Below, in pieces: positions 7,288 through 15,928 of a DNA stretch of 43,831 bases. This stretch comes from Myxococcales bacterium. GTDB lineage: Bacteria > Myxococcota_A > UBA9160 > UBA4427. Each line of letters begins with the position of its first letter. The stretch's first letter is position 1. The notes beneath the pieces are model-generated. The model was not told the origin of the DNA. It saw only the letters and a program-made list of their open reading frames with translations, and did not search any database. Position numbers and translations under genes: made by a program. The DNA is taken from positions 21,767-65,597 of the forward strand of contig DUBZ01000122.1 of NCBI GenBank assembly GCA_012960035.1, in the 5' to 3' direction.

Positions 7288-8832
7288 ATGCACTTCGACG
7301 TTGCAATCATCGGTTACGGTCCAGTCGGGGCAATGACCGCCCTTTCGCTTTCACATGCAGGCTTACGAGTCCTCATTCTCGAGCGACTCACCGAGGCTTC
7401 GGACTTGCCCCGGGCCGTTGGCTTGGACGGCGAAAGTTTGCGCGCGTTTGCGCGCCTCGGCTTCGGCGACGAAATCGCGTCTTTGTGCCAGCCCCCACGA
7501 GACACGAATGAGATTCAGTTCACCAACTCGCAGCGGGTCAAGATCTTCGGACAAGACATGTCCGGTATCGGGTCCAATGGATGGCGAGACCTCGCGTTCT
7601 TCGATCAACCCGATCTCGAACTCGAACTCCGAAGAATTATCGAGAAAGATGAGCGCATTGAGGTTCGGCTCGGCACACGCGTCGTTGCCATCGACCAAGA
7701 TGACGACACCGTTACGATCTCAACAACCGATGCCCAAGCGACGGCACCCGACTCGGCGCAGACGCAGTACCAAGCGACCTACGCCATCGGCTGCGACGGT
7801 GCTTCCAGTTTTGTCCGCGAGGCAATCGGAGTGGGTTGGGAGAGCCTTGGGTACGACCAAGATTGGCTCGTCCTCGACGTCATCCAAGGCCCCGATGCGG
7901 ACCTACCCATATCAACGATGCAGGTGTGCGACCCAGCGCGCCTCACCAGCTATATCGCCGTGAAGGATCCAAATCGCCGCTGGGAATTTCAGTTGCTCGA
8001 TGGCGAGACCCGCGAAGAAATGCTTGCCCAAGAGAAGATCGACGAACTCCTCGAACCGTGGATCGCGCGAGAGGACTACGCGATTCGACGCAAGGCGGTC
8101 TATCAGTTTCACGCCGCGACCGCGGACGCCTGGCGCAAGGGTCGCGTGTTTCTTGCCGGCGACGCCGCACACCAGACACCACCGTTCTTGGGCCAGGGAC
8201 TCAACGCGGGCTTTCGCGACGCGGTGAATCTTGGTTGGAAGATCCCTCTCGTGCTCGCCGGCGATTGTGACGCGCGCTTACTCGACACCTACGCAGATGA
8301 ACGCGACGGGCACGCACGTCTTCTCGTTGAACGTGCAGTATCGGTCGGGAAGCTGATGGAAACTCTCGCTGCGAGAGAAGCGGGCCTACCCGACCCACAT
8401 CCACCCGAATCGATCGACCTCGACATCAACGGTCCCATCGTTCCCCCGATGGACTCCGGAATTCTTGCGTTGGGGCAAACCGCAGCCGAACACCATGTGG
8501 GTCGTCTATTGCGGCAGCCTACTGTCCGCAGCGCCGAAGGCTCCGAGGCACAGCTCGACAAGTTCCTTGGCCAGGGCCTTAGCCTTGTCGGTCGAAAAGC
8601 GAGCGATCTCGCGATGTCCCCGGAAGCCAAAGCACTGTTCGATCGCCTCGGCGGTCACGCAGTCGCACTTGAAGACTTCGAACTCGTCCAAGGAAGTTGG
8701 GATTCGCTGCTCGACGCTCACCCCGCCGCGTTGATCCGCGCCGACCGCTACGTGTTTGGCGTTGTCGACGACACTTGGAGCCTAGACCGCTTGGTTCTCG
8801 AACTCGGCGCCATGCTTCACATCCGCAACTAG
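7288..8832 (+). CDS. FAD-dependent aromatic monooxygenase (MhpA/PheA-like)
   Basis: The start is the ATG at 7288, one base after the relic's stop; a longer in-frame start at 7249 would overlap that relic. The 514-aa product has the class A flavoprotein hydroxylase motifs. These are GYGPVG (9-14) for the ADP moiety, the IGCDGASSFVRE loop (168-178), and RVFLAGDAAHQTPPFLGQGL (286-305) for the ribityl chain, followed by AGFRDAVNLGWK. The C-terminal thioredoxin-like domain (GRKASDLAM to the end) is as in 3-(3-hydroxyphenyl)propionate hydroxylase. It would hydroxylate a phenolic ring with NAD(P)H and O2, preparing the diol for the adjacent extradiol dioxygenase. Confidence 0.88.
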   Translation: MHFDVAIIGYGPVGAMTALSLSHAGLRVLILERLTEASDLPRAVGLDGESLRAFARLGFGDEIASLCQPPRDTNEIQFTNSQRVKIFGQDMSGIGSNGWRDLAFFDQPDLELELRRIIEKDERIEVRLGTRVVAIDQDDDTVTISTTDAQATAPDSAQTQYQATYAIGCDGASSFVREAIGVGWESLGYDQDWLVLDVIQGPDADLPISTMQVCDPARLTSYIAVKDPNRRWEFQLLDGETREEMLAQEKIDELLEPWIAREDYAIRRKAVYQFHAATADAWRKGRVFLAGDAAHQTPPFLGQGLNAGFRDAVNLGWKIPLVLAGDCDARLLDTYADERDGHARLLVERAVSVGKLMETLAAREAGLPDPHPPESIDLDINGPIVPPMDSGILALGQTAAEHHVGRLLRQPTVRSAEGSEAQLDKFLGQGLSLVGRKASDLAMSPEAKALFDRLGGHAVALEDFELVQGSWDSLLDAHPAALIRADRYVFGVVDDTWSLDRLVLELGAMLHIRN

Positions 8833-9187
8833 ATTCAAACCATCTTACGCGCCCAAGCCAGAAGACAGCGAAGATGGTCGATTTTCAAAACCGCCAAGAG
8901 TGGGACCTCGGCTGGAGTCTCGGCAAACATGTCGGTAATGCGTACGAACAACGCTCCGACCCAGGCGTCACTCGACGCCCATCGGAAAACATTGGAAGAA
9001 CTAGACGCACGGCTCGTGATACGCCTGGGTCTTCCGTTCTAAGTGCTGTATCGAAAGCGTTCTCGCACCGGTCAATTCGCCGATGGACTCTGAAGAATCG
9101 TTCCAACAGTTCCTTTCTTTCTTCGACGGATGGAAAGCGAACTAGCTCGACCCTACGCTGTGAACGAACCAACAGGAGACGCACGCG
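8833..9187. other. 355-bp gap with possible unrecognised coding relic
   Basis: No intact gene is seen. Short coding-like pieces in different plus frames occur: one reads QASLDAHRKTLEELDARLVI (about 8968-9030) before a stop, and another reads MDSEESFQQFLSFFDGWKAN (about 9082-9144). They could be remains of one decayed gene, the first piece faintly like a chorismate-mutase-type helix, but I cannot identify them. The end of the gap holds AGGAG serving the next gene. Confidence 0.4.
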
Positions 9188-9583
9188 ATGATCGATCACA
9201 TGAGCAGCTACGCGACGGACTTCGAGGCGACTCGGTCATTCTATGAGTCGGTACTCGGCGTACTCGGCTACGCCGTACAGCAGAACCTCTCATTCGATGC
9301 CGACCCCGATTTGCCCGGTCGCAAAGCCACTGCCTTCGGTCCAGCGGGGAAGACAACGTTCTGGGTGATTGAAGTCCGCGAACCTTCGAGCCCACGCCAC
9401 ACCGCTTTTACCGCCGATGATCGAGACGCTGTGGATGCTTTTCACGCTGCGGGCCTAACGGCAGGCGGTTCCGACCTTGGGCCTCCCGGACTACGCCCGG
9501 TCTATCACCCCGACTACTACGGTTCGTTCTTGACTGACCCCGACGGAAACAACGTCGAAGCGGTGTGTCACGCACCCAGCTAG
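9188..9583 (+). CDS. VOC-superfamily (glyoxalase/bleomycin-resistance-type) protein
   Basis: This is a single VOC module pair of 131 aa, preceded by AGGAG. Metal-ligand candidates are His4 (MIDHMSSY), His71 (PRHTAFTADD) and Glu124 (NNVEAVCH), the usual H-H-E arrangement. SFYESVLGVLGY and DPDGNNVEAV are typical of the family. Members are lyases, dioxygenases, isomerases or fosfomycin/bleomycin resistance proteins, so substrate and reaction are open. Lying between the FAD hydroxylase and P450 on the same strand, it most likely serves the catabolic pathway. Confidence 0.85.
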   Translation: MIDHMSSYATDFEATRSFYESVLGVLGYAVQQNLSFDADPDLPGRKATAFGPAGKTTFWVIEVREPSSPRHTAFTADDRDAVDAFHAAGLTAGGSDLGPPGLRPVYHPDYYGSFLTDPDGNNVEAVCHAPS

Positions 9584-9705
9584 CGCCCGCCAATGCACTC
9601 GCGTTTGGCCATCAAACTCGATCGACAGGAAAAGCCGATCTAGGATGTGTCCGCTCAGTGGACCCACTTCCACAATGAATCACCTTTTGGCCAAAGAGAC
9701 TGCAG

Positions 9706-10929
9706 ATGACCATCAACGTTGACGACATCGATCTCACCGACACTTCAATTTATCGAAACGGTTTTCCCCACGACATATTCACCGCGCTTCGCGACCAAGC
9801 GCCGGTTTGGCGACATCCTGATTGTCCCGGTCTCAAAGACGTTGGGGGCGAGAGCTTCGTAGTCTTGTCGCGCTACGGCGACATTCGCGACGTCAATCGA
9901 AACGCGGAACTCTTTCTTTCGGTCGGTGGCGCCGGTTTGGGATACGAAGGTTTAGGGCTCATGCTCACGGACATGGACGGTCAGCGACACATTCGCCAGC
10001 GCAAGCTGATTAGCTCGGGCTTTACCCCGCGCATGACGAAGCGCCTCGAAGAGCAAGCACGCCAGTGGGCAGTCAAGATTGTTGACGATGCCTTGGCGAA
10101 AGGAAGCGTCGAATTCGTTCAAGAAGTCGCGTATCAGCTGCCCATGCACATGATCGCCGACATTCTCGGGATCCCACAAGAAGACCGGGCATGGCTCTTC
10201 ACAGTCATCAACGACATGCTGCTCTGCGTCGATCCTGAGCACCCCGTCCCCGAAAGCAAGCGCGAAGAACTCGCAACCGAAGTCTTTGCCTACGGCAAGA
10301 AGATCTCTTCAGAAAAACGAAAGGCAGGAACTGGAGACATCCTTTCTACCCTGGTCACGGCGGAAGACGACCAAGGCCGGCTGAGTGATCTGGAGCTCGA
10401 AGCATTCTTCATGCTTCTCACCGTCGCGGGTAGCGAAACGACTCGCAACGCAATTTCGAGCGGACTCAAGCTGCTGCTCGCCGAACCGGAGCAGTTGGCT
10501 GCACTACGCCAAGACCCAAGCTTGATGAAAGGCGCAAGCGAAGAAATCATTCGCTTCACGTCGCCGGTTGCGTACTTCAAGCGCATCGTTGCCGAAGACA
10601 CAGAAATCGCCGGAGTACCGGTCGTCAAAGGAGAGCGGCTCACACTTTGGTACCCATCGGGCAACCGAGACGCCGACCACTTCGAAGATCCAAACCGTTT
10701 TGACATCCACCGGTCGCCCAACGAACACATCGCATTCGGTGGAGGCGGCCCGCACTTCTGTCTCGGAGCCCATCTCGCGAGACGTGAGATCACCATTCTC
10801 TTCGAAGAGCTCTTGAAGCGCACAAGTGACATCGAGCTCGTCGGCGACCCCACATACAGCGTACTCGGAGTGGGCAACCCGATCTTTCTTTCGCTGAGGG
10901 AGCTCCCGGTGCGACTCACGGCCGCTTAA
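9706..10929 (+). CDS. Cytochrome P450
   Basis: The 407-aa soluble bacterial P450 is full length. Visible are the C-helix DGQRHIRQRKLISSGFTPR (91-109) and the I-helix oxygen-activating LLTVAGSETTRNA (237-249). The K-helix ExxR is Glu280-Arg283 (EIIRF), and the haem loop HIAFGGGGPHFCLGAHLARR (341-360) holds the thiolate Cys352. The doubled AGSETTRN and FGGGGPHFCLGAHLAR patterns are those of CYP125/CYP142/CYP124-type enzymes, which oxidise sterol or terpenoid side chains; that subfamily call is inference. It closes the plus-strand catabolic run. Its ferredoxin partner is not in the window. Confidence 0.95.
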   Translation: MTINVDDIDLTDTSIYRNGFPHDIFTALRDQAPVWRHPDCPGLKDVGGESFVVLSRYGDIRDVNRNAELFLSVGGAGLGYEGLGLMLTDMDGQRHIRQRKLISSGFTPRMTKRLEEQARQWAVKIVDDALAKGSVEFVQEVAYQLPMHMIADILGIPQEDRAWLFTVINDMLLCVDPEHPVPESKREELATEVFAYGKKISSEKRKAGTGDILSTLVTAEDDQGRLSDLELEAFFMLLTVAGSETTRNAISSGLKLLLAEPEQLAALRQDPSLMKGASEEIIRFTSPVAYFKRIVAEDTEIAGVPVVKGERLTLWYPSGNRDADHFEDPNRFDIHRSPNEHIAFGGGGPHFCLGAHLARREITILFEELLKRTSDIELVGDPTYSVLGVGNPIFLSLRELPVRLTAA

Positions 10930-10949
10930 CACACGAGCCGAAGCGACGA

Positions 10950-12107
10950 CTAAGGGGCTAAGAACTGCACCGCGTTGTCGCTACCACCGCCGGGCAGATA
11001 CAAGTTGTCGTTTGCATCGACCGCGAGGTCGGATGCTACGGAAATACTTCCCCTCAAGCCGTCACCGTCGATAATCCGCTTGACCGGCTCGCCAGGGCCG
11101 ATCTGATAGACATCATCTTCTCTGGCGGTCACGTATAGGATTTTTCTCGCTCCGATCGCGAGATGCGTCGGTGAATCAATGACCAAAGCAGCGGCATCGC
11201 TCATGCGACCGGTGATCTCGGTGATCACACCGCCCGACGTCACTTGAAATACATTATTGCTGCCTCGGCCCGCGACGTAGACATTGCCGTCGGGCCCCAC
11301 CACGACTTCGTGTGGGGCGTCCAATGTATTCAGCCCGTCACCGGTTGCGGCGAGAATTTCGTTTACGACGCCTCCGGAAGTGATCTCGAAAACATTGTCG
11401 GTCTCTTCACCGGCGACATAGACGTTTCCATTCGCAGCGACGGCGACGCTCCGCGGTTTAGCGAGCAGTTTGCCGGCCCCATCCCCATCAGCGCCGATAA
11501 TTTCCGTGATCACGCCGAGCGGCGTGACTTTGAATACAGCATCACTTGCGGTTGCTGCAAGAAACAGGTTGCCCTCTGCGTCGACCGCGATCCCATTGAC
11601 ATTGCAAATACTACAGGGGGTTTCGTCTTCCGGGCCTTGGATAATTTCGGTAATGACACCAAGCGGCGTGATCTTGAAAATATTGTTGCTGAACTGACAG
11701 GCTACGAAAACATTGCCATCTACATCTACCGCGAGATCAGACGCGCGTTCGCAGTCACGGTTCAACTCCCCGGGATCGCCGGTCACGTCGATAATTTCCG
11801 TGATCTCGCCGAGCGGCGTAATTTTAAAAACGTTGTCACTGGAATAGCCCGACACGATGATGTTCCCGGTCATCGGGTCCACGATCATCCGCAACGGAAA
11901 CGCCAGTGTTTGCCCCAGTCCATCCCCCGACTCGTCAATGATCACATCCACTGGTGAGCTGTCATCATTCGAGCCCCCAGAATCGTCTTTGCACGAAACA
12001 AAGAGCGCTTGGGCCGCAATGATTGCTGCAACACCGATCCACCGACCCGACCGGGAAACCCTCGGCCAGGGGGACGTCATTCGATTCGACTGAACTTTGC
12101 TCAACAT
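10950..12107 (-). CDS. Beta-propeller (NHL/SMP-30-like repeat) lipoprotein
   Basis: The ATG at 12107 (GGGG upstream) gives 385 aa. The N-terminus has a signal anchor and lipobox ALFVSC followed by a low-complexity DDSGGSNDDSS linker, so it is lipid-anchored. The rest is about six blades of 45-55 residues. Each holds a pattern like DLAVDVDGNVFVACQFSNNI and then FKITPLGVITEI, with variants FEITSGGVVNEI and FQVTSGGVITEI. These resemble NHL/strictosidine-synthase-type propellers used for binding or lactonase chemistry. No catalytic residues can be assigned. It is convergent with the P450 gene, with only 20 bases between. Confidence 0.85.
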   Translation of the reverse strand: MLSKVQSNRMTSPWPRVSRSGRWIGVAAIIAAQALFVSCKDDSGGSNDDSSPVDVIIDESGDGLGQTLAFPLRMIVDPMTGNIIVSGYSSDNVFKITPLGEITEIIDVTGDPGELNRDCERASDLAVDVDGNVFVACQFSNNIFKITPLGVITEIIQGPEDETPCSICNVNGIAVDAEGNLFLAATASDAVFKVTPLGVITEIIGADGDGAGKLLAKPRSVAVAANGNVYVAGEETDNVFEITSGGVVNEILAATGDGLNTLDAPHEVVVGPDGNVYVAGRGSNNVFQVTSGGVITEITGRMSDAAALVIDSPTHLAIGARKILYVTAREDDVYQIGPGEPVKRIIDGDGLRGSISVASDLAVDANDNLYLPGGGSDNAVQFLAP

Positions 12108-12773
12108 GGTCACCCCACGAAAAAAATGCGAGCGCGCAGAATCGTCTACGGATCGAGCAATTCGGGGCGCCGGACGGCCGGAAACATAGCGCGCCGTAGG
12201 ACGGAGAGGCCTAGGAGCGGGAGATCTGCAAAGAGCCGCGCCGAGCGAAGAGAGACCGACTTGAAGCGACAGCACGAACCGAAAACCCAACGTGAAACGT
12301 CCGACTTCGGGATATTCGACGTATTTGGGCGGTCAATCTCGACGCGGCTTATGATTGCAGCCCGACAGGTTCGGGGACTCCAGGTTCAGTCAGCCGACGC
12401 GCTATTGAAGCCTTCTTCCTAACAGTCGAAGAGTCCGAGTTCGCTCGGCGAACGCGATCTTCATCGGAATCTCGCTTCCCCACGTCGGACGCAGCAGCGA
12501 CGAAACGAATATCGATGTAAACTCAAGTGACCCCCTCTTTTACGAATTGTCGCGCGCTTTGATGCGCGATTCACTTCCACCAAGTTAAGCCCCTCGAACG
12601 CGTTTCTGAGCACGGACTCCCTCGGTGCGTCACATTCAGCATCGACCACGCCAATTTGAACACCAAGGCGACCTTCGCGCTGCTCAACCAACTGTTTGCT
12701 CTACAGGCGGGAACGGCTTCTGGCGCAGGGCCAGTTTTTCCCCTCCCCATTTTCCGATAGGGGGCAGCAGCAC
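12108..12773. other. Gap of about 670 bp without a supported gene
   Basis: This is the upstream region of the propeller lipoprotein and of the potassium-channel gene. Short open stretches occur on both strands, but none has a recognisable domain with a ribosome binding site. One plus-frame piece near 12605-12690 reads CVTFSIDHANLNTKATFALL and looks coding-like; I cannot assign it. Confidence 0.4.
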
Positions 12774-12887
12774 ATGAACTTATTCATTACGATTTGCTTC
12801 GCCCACGGCGCAGTGTTTACCAGTCGCTTCGAAATCACGATTCATCAACCATTGACCTTCGACGCACCCGAGACGAGCCCAACGTGA
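12774..12887 (+). CDS. Possible 37-aa upstream leader peptide
   Basis: ATG at 12774 follows AGGGGG at a nine-base spacing and encodes MNLFITICFAHGAVFTSRFE and 17 more residues. Its TGA overlaps the GTG start of the channel gene (GTGA at 12884-12887), the arrangement of translationally coupled genes. The weak SD in front of the channel start makes coupling plausible. The peptide resembles nothing known; it may only be a chance frame. Confidence 0.3.
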   Translation: MNLFITICFAHGAVFTSRFEITIHQPLTFDAPETSPT

Positions 12888-14584
12888 AATTCCTCCCGTC
12901 ACAGCTCGCATACCTTCTCGAAGACACCGAGACGAAGCAAAACATGGCTGCGCTCGGTCGCTTCGTCGCGCTTCTGGCCGCTTCCATCGGCCTCTTTTCC
13001 GTCCTGTTCCACGTCATCATGGTTTACGAGGGCCAGGAGCATTCGTGGCTGACGGGGCTGTACTGGACGATGACGGTGATGAGCACCCTCGGCTTTGGTG
13101 ACATCACTTTCCGCAGCGATCTCGGTCGCGGTTTTAGCATCATTGTACTGGTGTACGGCGTGGTGATGCTGTTGATCGTCGCGCCGTTTACGTTCATTCG
13201 GTTCTTCTATGCGCCGTGGCTCGAGGCACAGATCCACATGCGCGCCCCGCGCAAAGTCAGCGACGACATGAACGACCATGTTGTCATTTGCGCACATGAT
13301 CTCATCGCGCAGGGTCTCATTACCCGCTTGAACGAATTGTCGATCCAGTACGTCGTGATTGAGCCCGACCCCGCGGCAGCCGCCCAGATGCATTCCGACG
13401 GAGTCAACGTGGTGACGGGGCGTCGCGATGCCCGGTCGACCTACGAGGCCGTTCGCGTCGAGGATGCGCGGATCGTTATCGCGAACCTCGGCGATGCCGA
13501 AAACTCGAACATCATCCTGACCGCTCGGGAAGCTGCCGCGGACGTGCGCATCGTGGCATTCGCCGACGCCATCGACTCAATAGACGTACTCGAACTCGCG
13601 GGTGCAACGTCGGTGATTCCGCTGAAGCAACGGCTTGGGGAACAGCTCGCGTCCCGGGTCACTGCAGGCATGCAAACTGCCCATCGCATTGGCGAATATG
13701 AGGACCTCGTGATTGCCGAGTTCCCCATTCACGGCACTTCTCTGGTCGGCCAATCGATTCGAAGTACCAACCTGCGCCAACTCACCGGCCTAAACATTGT
13801 CGGCGTTTGGGAACGCGGCCAACTCAATCCCGCTGGCCCCGATACCATTCTCCACGAGCACAGCGTTCCGGTGGTGGTCGGAACGGAAGAACAGATCACC
13901 GAACTCGACGCGCTCTTTGTCATTTACTTGGACTTCGACACGCCCGTGCTCGTCATCGGTGGTGGAACTGTGGGGCGAGCTGTGAGTCGGTCGCTCCGCG
14001 ATCGCGGTGCTTCAGTGACCATTCTTGACTCAAACCGCAATCTGCAGAACGAGCTTTCAAGTCATGCAGATCATGTCATCATTGGCGACGCGGCGAACCT
14101 TCAATCCGTCAAGGCGGCAGGCATCGACGAGGCCCATTCGGTCGTGCTGACAACGAACGATGATGCGACCAATGTCTTCCTCGCGGTCTATTGCCGGGGT
14201 TTGTCTGAAGACGCCCACATCGTCAGCCGGATCAGTCACGACTGGAACCTCGAAGCAATCCATCGCGCCGGAGCCGACTTTGCATTGAGTCGCGCGTCTC
14301 TCGCAATTCAGACCCTGACTTCGTTGATCCTCGATCAGGAATTAATCTTGGTTGGGGAAGGCACGGAGCTCTTCGTCGAGCCGATCCCTGAGCACCTGAT
14401 TGGCACGCTGCTTTCGGCAAGTGGGATTGGCGCGGATGCGGGACTCAACGTCATCGGCATCCGCACGGACGGCGACCTCATCGCGAACCCGCCCGCCACG
14501 ACGGAACTCGTCGCAGGGGCCGAACTCGTGATGCTTGGCACTGCCGAGCAGCGCCAGCGTTTCGTGTCGATGAAGCCTCGGTAG
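12884..14584 (+). CDS. Two-TM potassium channel with tandem RCK/TrkA domains
   Basis: This is about 566 aa from GTG 12884. Two membrane helices (about 24-46 and 84-106) flank a pore loop with selectivity filter TLGFGD (68-73), a variant of TVGYGD. Two cytoplasmic RCK modules follow. The first (from DDMNDHVVICAHDLIAQGL) has lost the glycine-rich nucleotide loop. The second has a canonical PVLVIGGGTVGRAVSRSLRD. Each is followed by a TrkA-C-like segment (HGTSLVGQSIRSTNLRQLTG). The architecture matches MthK/GsuK-like K+ channels gated by nucleotides or Ca2+ in the inner membrane. Specificity is inferred from the filter. Confidence 0.88.
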   Translation: MKFLPSQLAYLLEDTETKQNMAALGRFVALLAASIGLFSVLFHVIMVYEGQEHSWLTGLYWTMTVMSTLGFGDITFRSDLGRGFSIIVLVYGVVMLLIVAPFTFIRFFYAPWLEAQIHMRAPRKVSDDMNDHVVICAHDLIAQGLITRLNELSIQYVVIEPDPAAAAQMHSDGVNVVTGRRDARSTYEAVRVEDARIVIANLGDAENSNIILTAREAAADVRIVAFADAIDSIDVLELAGATSVIPLKQRLGEQLASRVTAGMQTAHRIGEYEDLVIAEFPIHGTSLVGQSIRSTNLRQLTGLNIVGVWERGQLNPAGPDTILHEHSVPVVVGTEEQITELDALFVIYLDFDTPVLVIGGGTVGRAVSRSLRDRGASVTILDSNRNLQNELSSHADHVIIGDAANLQSVKAAGIDEAHSVVLTTNDDATNVFLAVYCRGLSEDAHIVSRISHDWNLEAIHRAGADFALSRASLAIQTLTSLILDQELILVGEGTELFVEPIPEHLIGTLLSASGIGADAGLNVIGIRTDGDLIANPPATTELVAGAELVMLGTAEQRQRFVSMKPR

Positions 14585-14589
14585 GACGA

Positions 14590-14830
14590 ATCGGATCCAA
14601 CCGCGTTTCGTAGGCAGGTTCGCCCCCCAGATCCAAAGCCACCATGCGCAGGATCGATTGAACGGAACGCAATTCCATCGCGACGTCGAACTGGAGCCCT
14701 GCCCCCCAAGCGCACGATCGACATGGCGGCGATTTTCGGCGTCCCCTTCAAAGCCGATGAAGGGCATGCCGCTTAGCGCCGAGGCTGGGACACGTTTGCG
14801 CTTTGCCAGAGGAGGGTTGTCGACGAGTCG
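14590..14830 (-). pseudogene. LysR-type regulator relic (effector-binding domain)
   Basis: One minus frame (about 14820-14704) reads PPLAKRKRVPASALSGMPFI and GFEGDAENRRHVDRALGG. A second frame (about 14699-14595) continues GLQFDVAMELRSVQSILRMV. Together they match the middle of the LysR substrate-binding domain (P-L-A-x-R-x-x-V..L.G.pfI.fe...R..vd.al...g....ElrS.q.ilrmV). The frame switch lies next to a run of six C at 14702-14707. The DNA-binding domain is missing. The relic is directly downstream of the haloalkane dehalogenase on the same strand and abuts the channel gene's stop. Confidence 0.55.
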
Positions 14831-14862
14831 GTCGATAGCGCTATTCGTGGACTGGTTCGCGC

Positions 14863-15798
14863 TTACTTCGTCGCTTCGAGCCACGGCAAGAGTTCACCGA
14901 GAAGCTCTTCGCGAAGGTCTTCTTGAAGAAAGTGATTGCCGCCTTCGAGAATGACGTGCGGTTGCCCCGCACATCCCGGCACTTCTGCGATGAAGCGCTT
15001 TTCGCTTCCTTTTGTGACTTGGTCGCCGGTCGACATGATCGTGAGCATGGGTCGATCGAATTGTTTGATGGTCTGCCAGGCTTCCCAGTTGTCGGGCAAC
15101 TGCGGGTTGTCCGGTGTCGTCGCGAGCAGTTGGGTGAATTGGCGATTGCCACACATGTACTCAGGCGACGGATAGGGTGCGTGGTAGCCGTCGACGACTT
15201 CCTGCGAAAGCTTTACCGAGCAGAGTGCACGCAACATTTCCCAGTGCGGCCAGTCGGGCGTTTCGCGAACCATCTTCTGGAAGTCTGCGAAGGGTCCCGC
15301 CGGTTCGATCTTTTCAGGCATGGGTTCTGCGGGGTCGCGCAGAAAGATCCCACTGTTCGTAATACAGACTCGCGCGATGCGGTCGGGGTGATGATGCAAG
15401 ATGCGGAGTCCGACAACGCCCCCCCAATCATGCAGCACGAGCGTGATCTCTTTGAGGTCAAGCACATCTATCAACGCTGAACGCGCCCATTCCACGTGTC
15501 GCGCAACCGTAAAGTCGGACATCTCGGTTGGCTTGTCTGAACGCCCCAAGCCGACAAGGTCGATTGCGATCACGCGGTTGCCCGCCGCAACCACTGGCGG
15601 AATGATGTTGCGCCACAAGTAAGACCAACTCGGGTTGCCGTGAATCATCACGATCGGCGGGGCGTCCTTCGGTCCCTCGTCGATGTAATGCATGCGAAGG
15701 GTGCCGCCGTCGAGGTCCGGAATTGCTGCGTAGTTGGGCGCGAATGGGTAGTCGGAGAGATTCGCGAAACGCTCTTCCGGGGTCTGAATTACTTTCAC
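14863..15798 (-). CDS. Haloalkane dehalogenase (HLD-I, DhlA-like)
   Basis: The start is a GTG at 15798 with AGGAG about ten bases upstream. The 311-aa alpha/beta-hydrolase has an oxyanion-hole segment MIHGNPSWSYLWRN (51-64) and DLVGLGRSDKP. The nucleophile elbow LHDWGGVVG has Asp124 and halide-binding Trp125. The catalytic acid is Asp259 (STGDQVTKG) and the base is His289 (GGNHFLQED). These positions nearly coincide with the DhlA triad Asp124/Asp260/His289, and further Trp residues (TPDWPHW, 181-186) sit in the cap. It should hydrolyse terminal carbon-halogen bonds to an alcohol and halide without a cofactor. The natural substrate is unknown. It is divergent from the DUF1330 gene. Confidence 0.9.
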   Translation of the reverse strand: MKVIQTPEERFANLSDYPFAPNYAAIPDLDGGTLRMHYIDEGPKDAPPIVMIHGNPSWSYLWRNIIPPVVAAGNRVIAIDLVGLGRSDKPTEMSDFTVARHVEWARSALIDVLDLKEITLVLHDWGGVVGLRILHHHPDRIARVCITNSGIFLRDPAEPMPEKIEPAGPFADFQKMVRETPDWPHWEMLRALCSVKLSQEVVDGYHAPYPSPEYMCGNRQFTQLLATTPDNPQLPDNWEAWQTIKQFDRPMLTIMSTGDQVTKGSEKRFIAEVPGCAGQPHVILEGGNHFLQEDLREELLGELLPWLEATK

Positions 15799-15830
15799 TT
15801 GGCAGCACTCCTGTGGTTGGCTCCGAATGC

Positions 15831-15836
15831 ATTATA
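15831..15836 (-). promoter_or_regulatory. Candidate -10 box of the dehalogenase gene
   Basis: On the minus strand TATAAT (forward ATTATA) lies 33 bases before the GTG start, inside a short AT-rich stretch of an otherwise GC-rich window. Two TTGGCA copies occur upstream but at non-ideal spacing (13 and 21 bases). The repeated TGCCAATATGCCAA could be an operator. Confidence 0.35.
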
Positions 15837-15928
15837 TTGTCATATGAACTGCCAATATGCCAAACTCGCGACTCTGCCCGTGAACCATGAATGGCTCGCG
15901 GCACGCGCCATCAACATGGAGATTTAAA

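Noticed and set aside
11244..11957. 237-aa plus-strand frame opposite the propeller lipoprotein
   Set aside because: It is antisense to the repeat-containing gene, its apparent regularity mirrors the blade repeats, and it has no ribosome binding site or family features.
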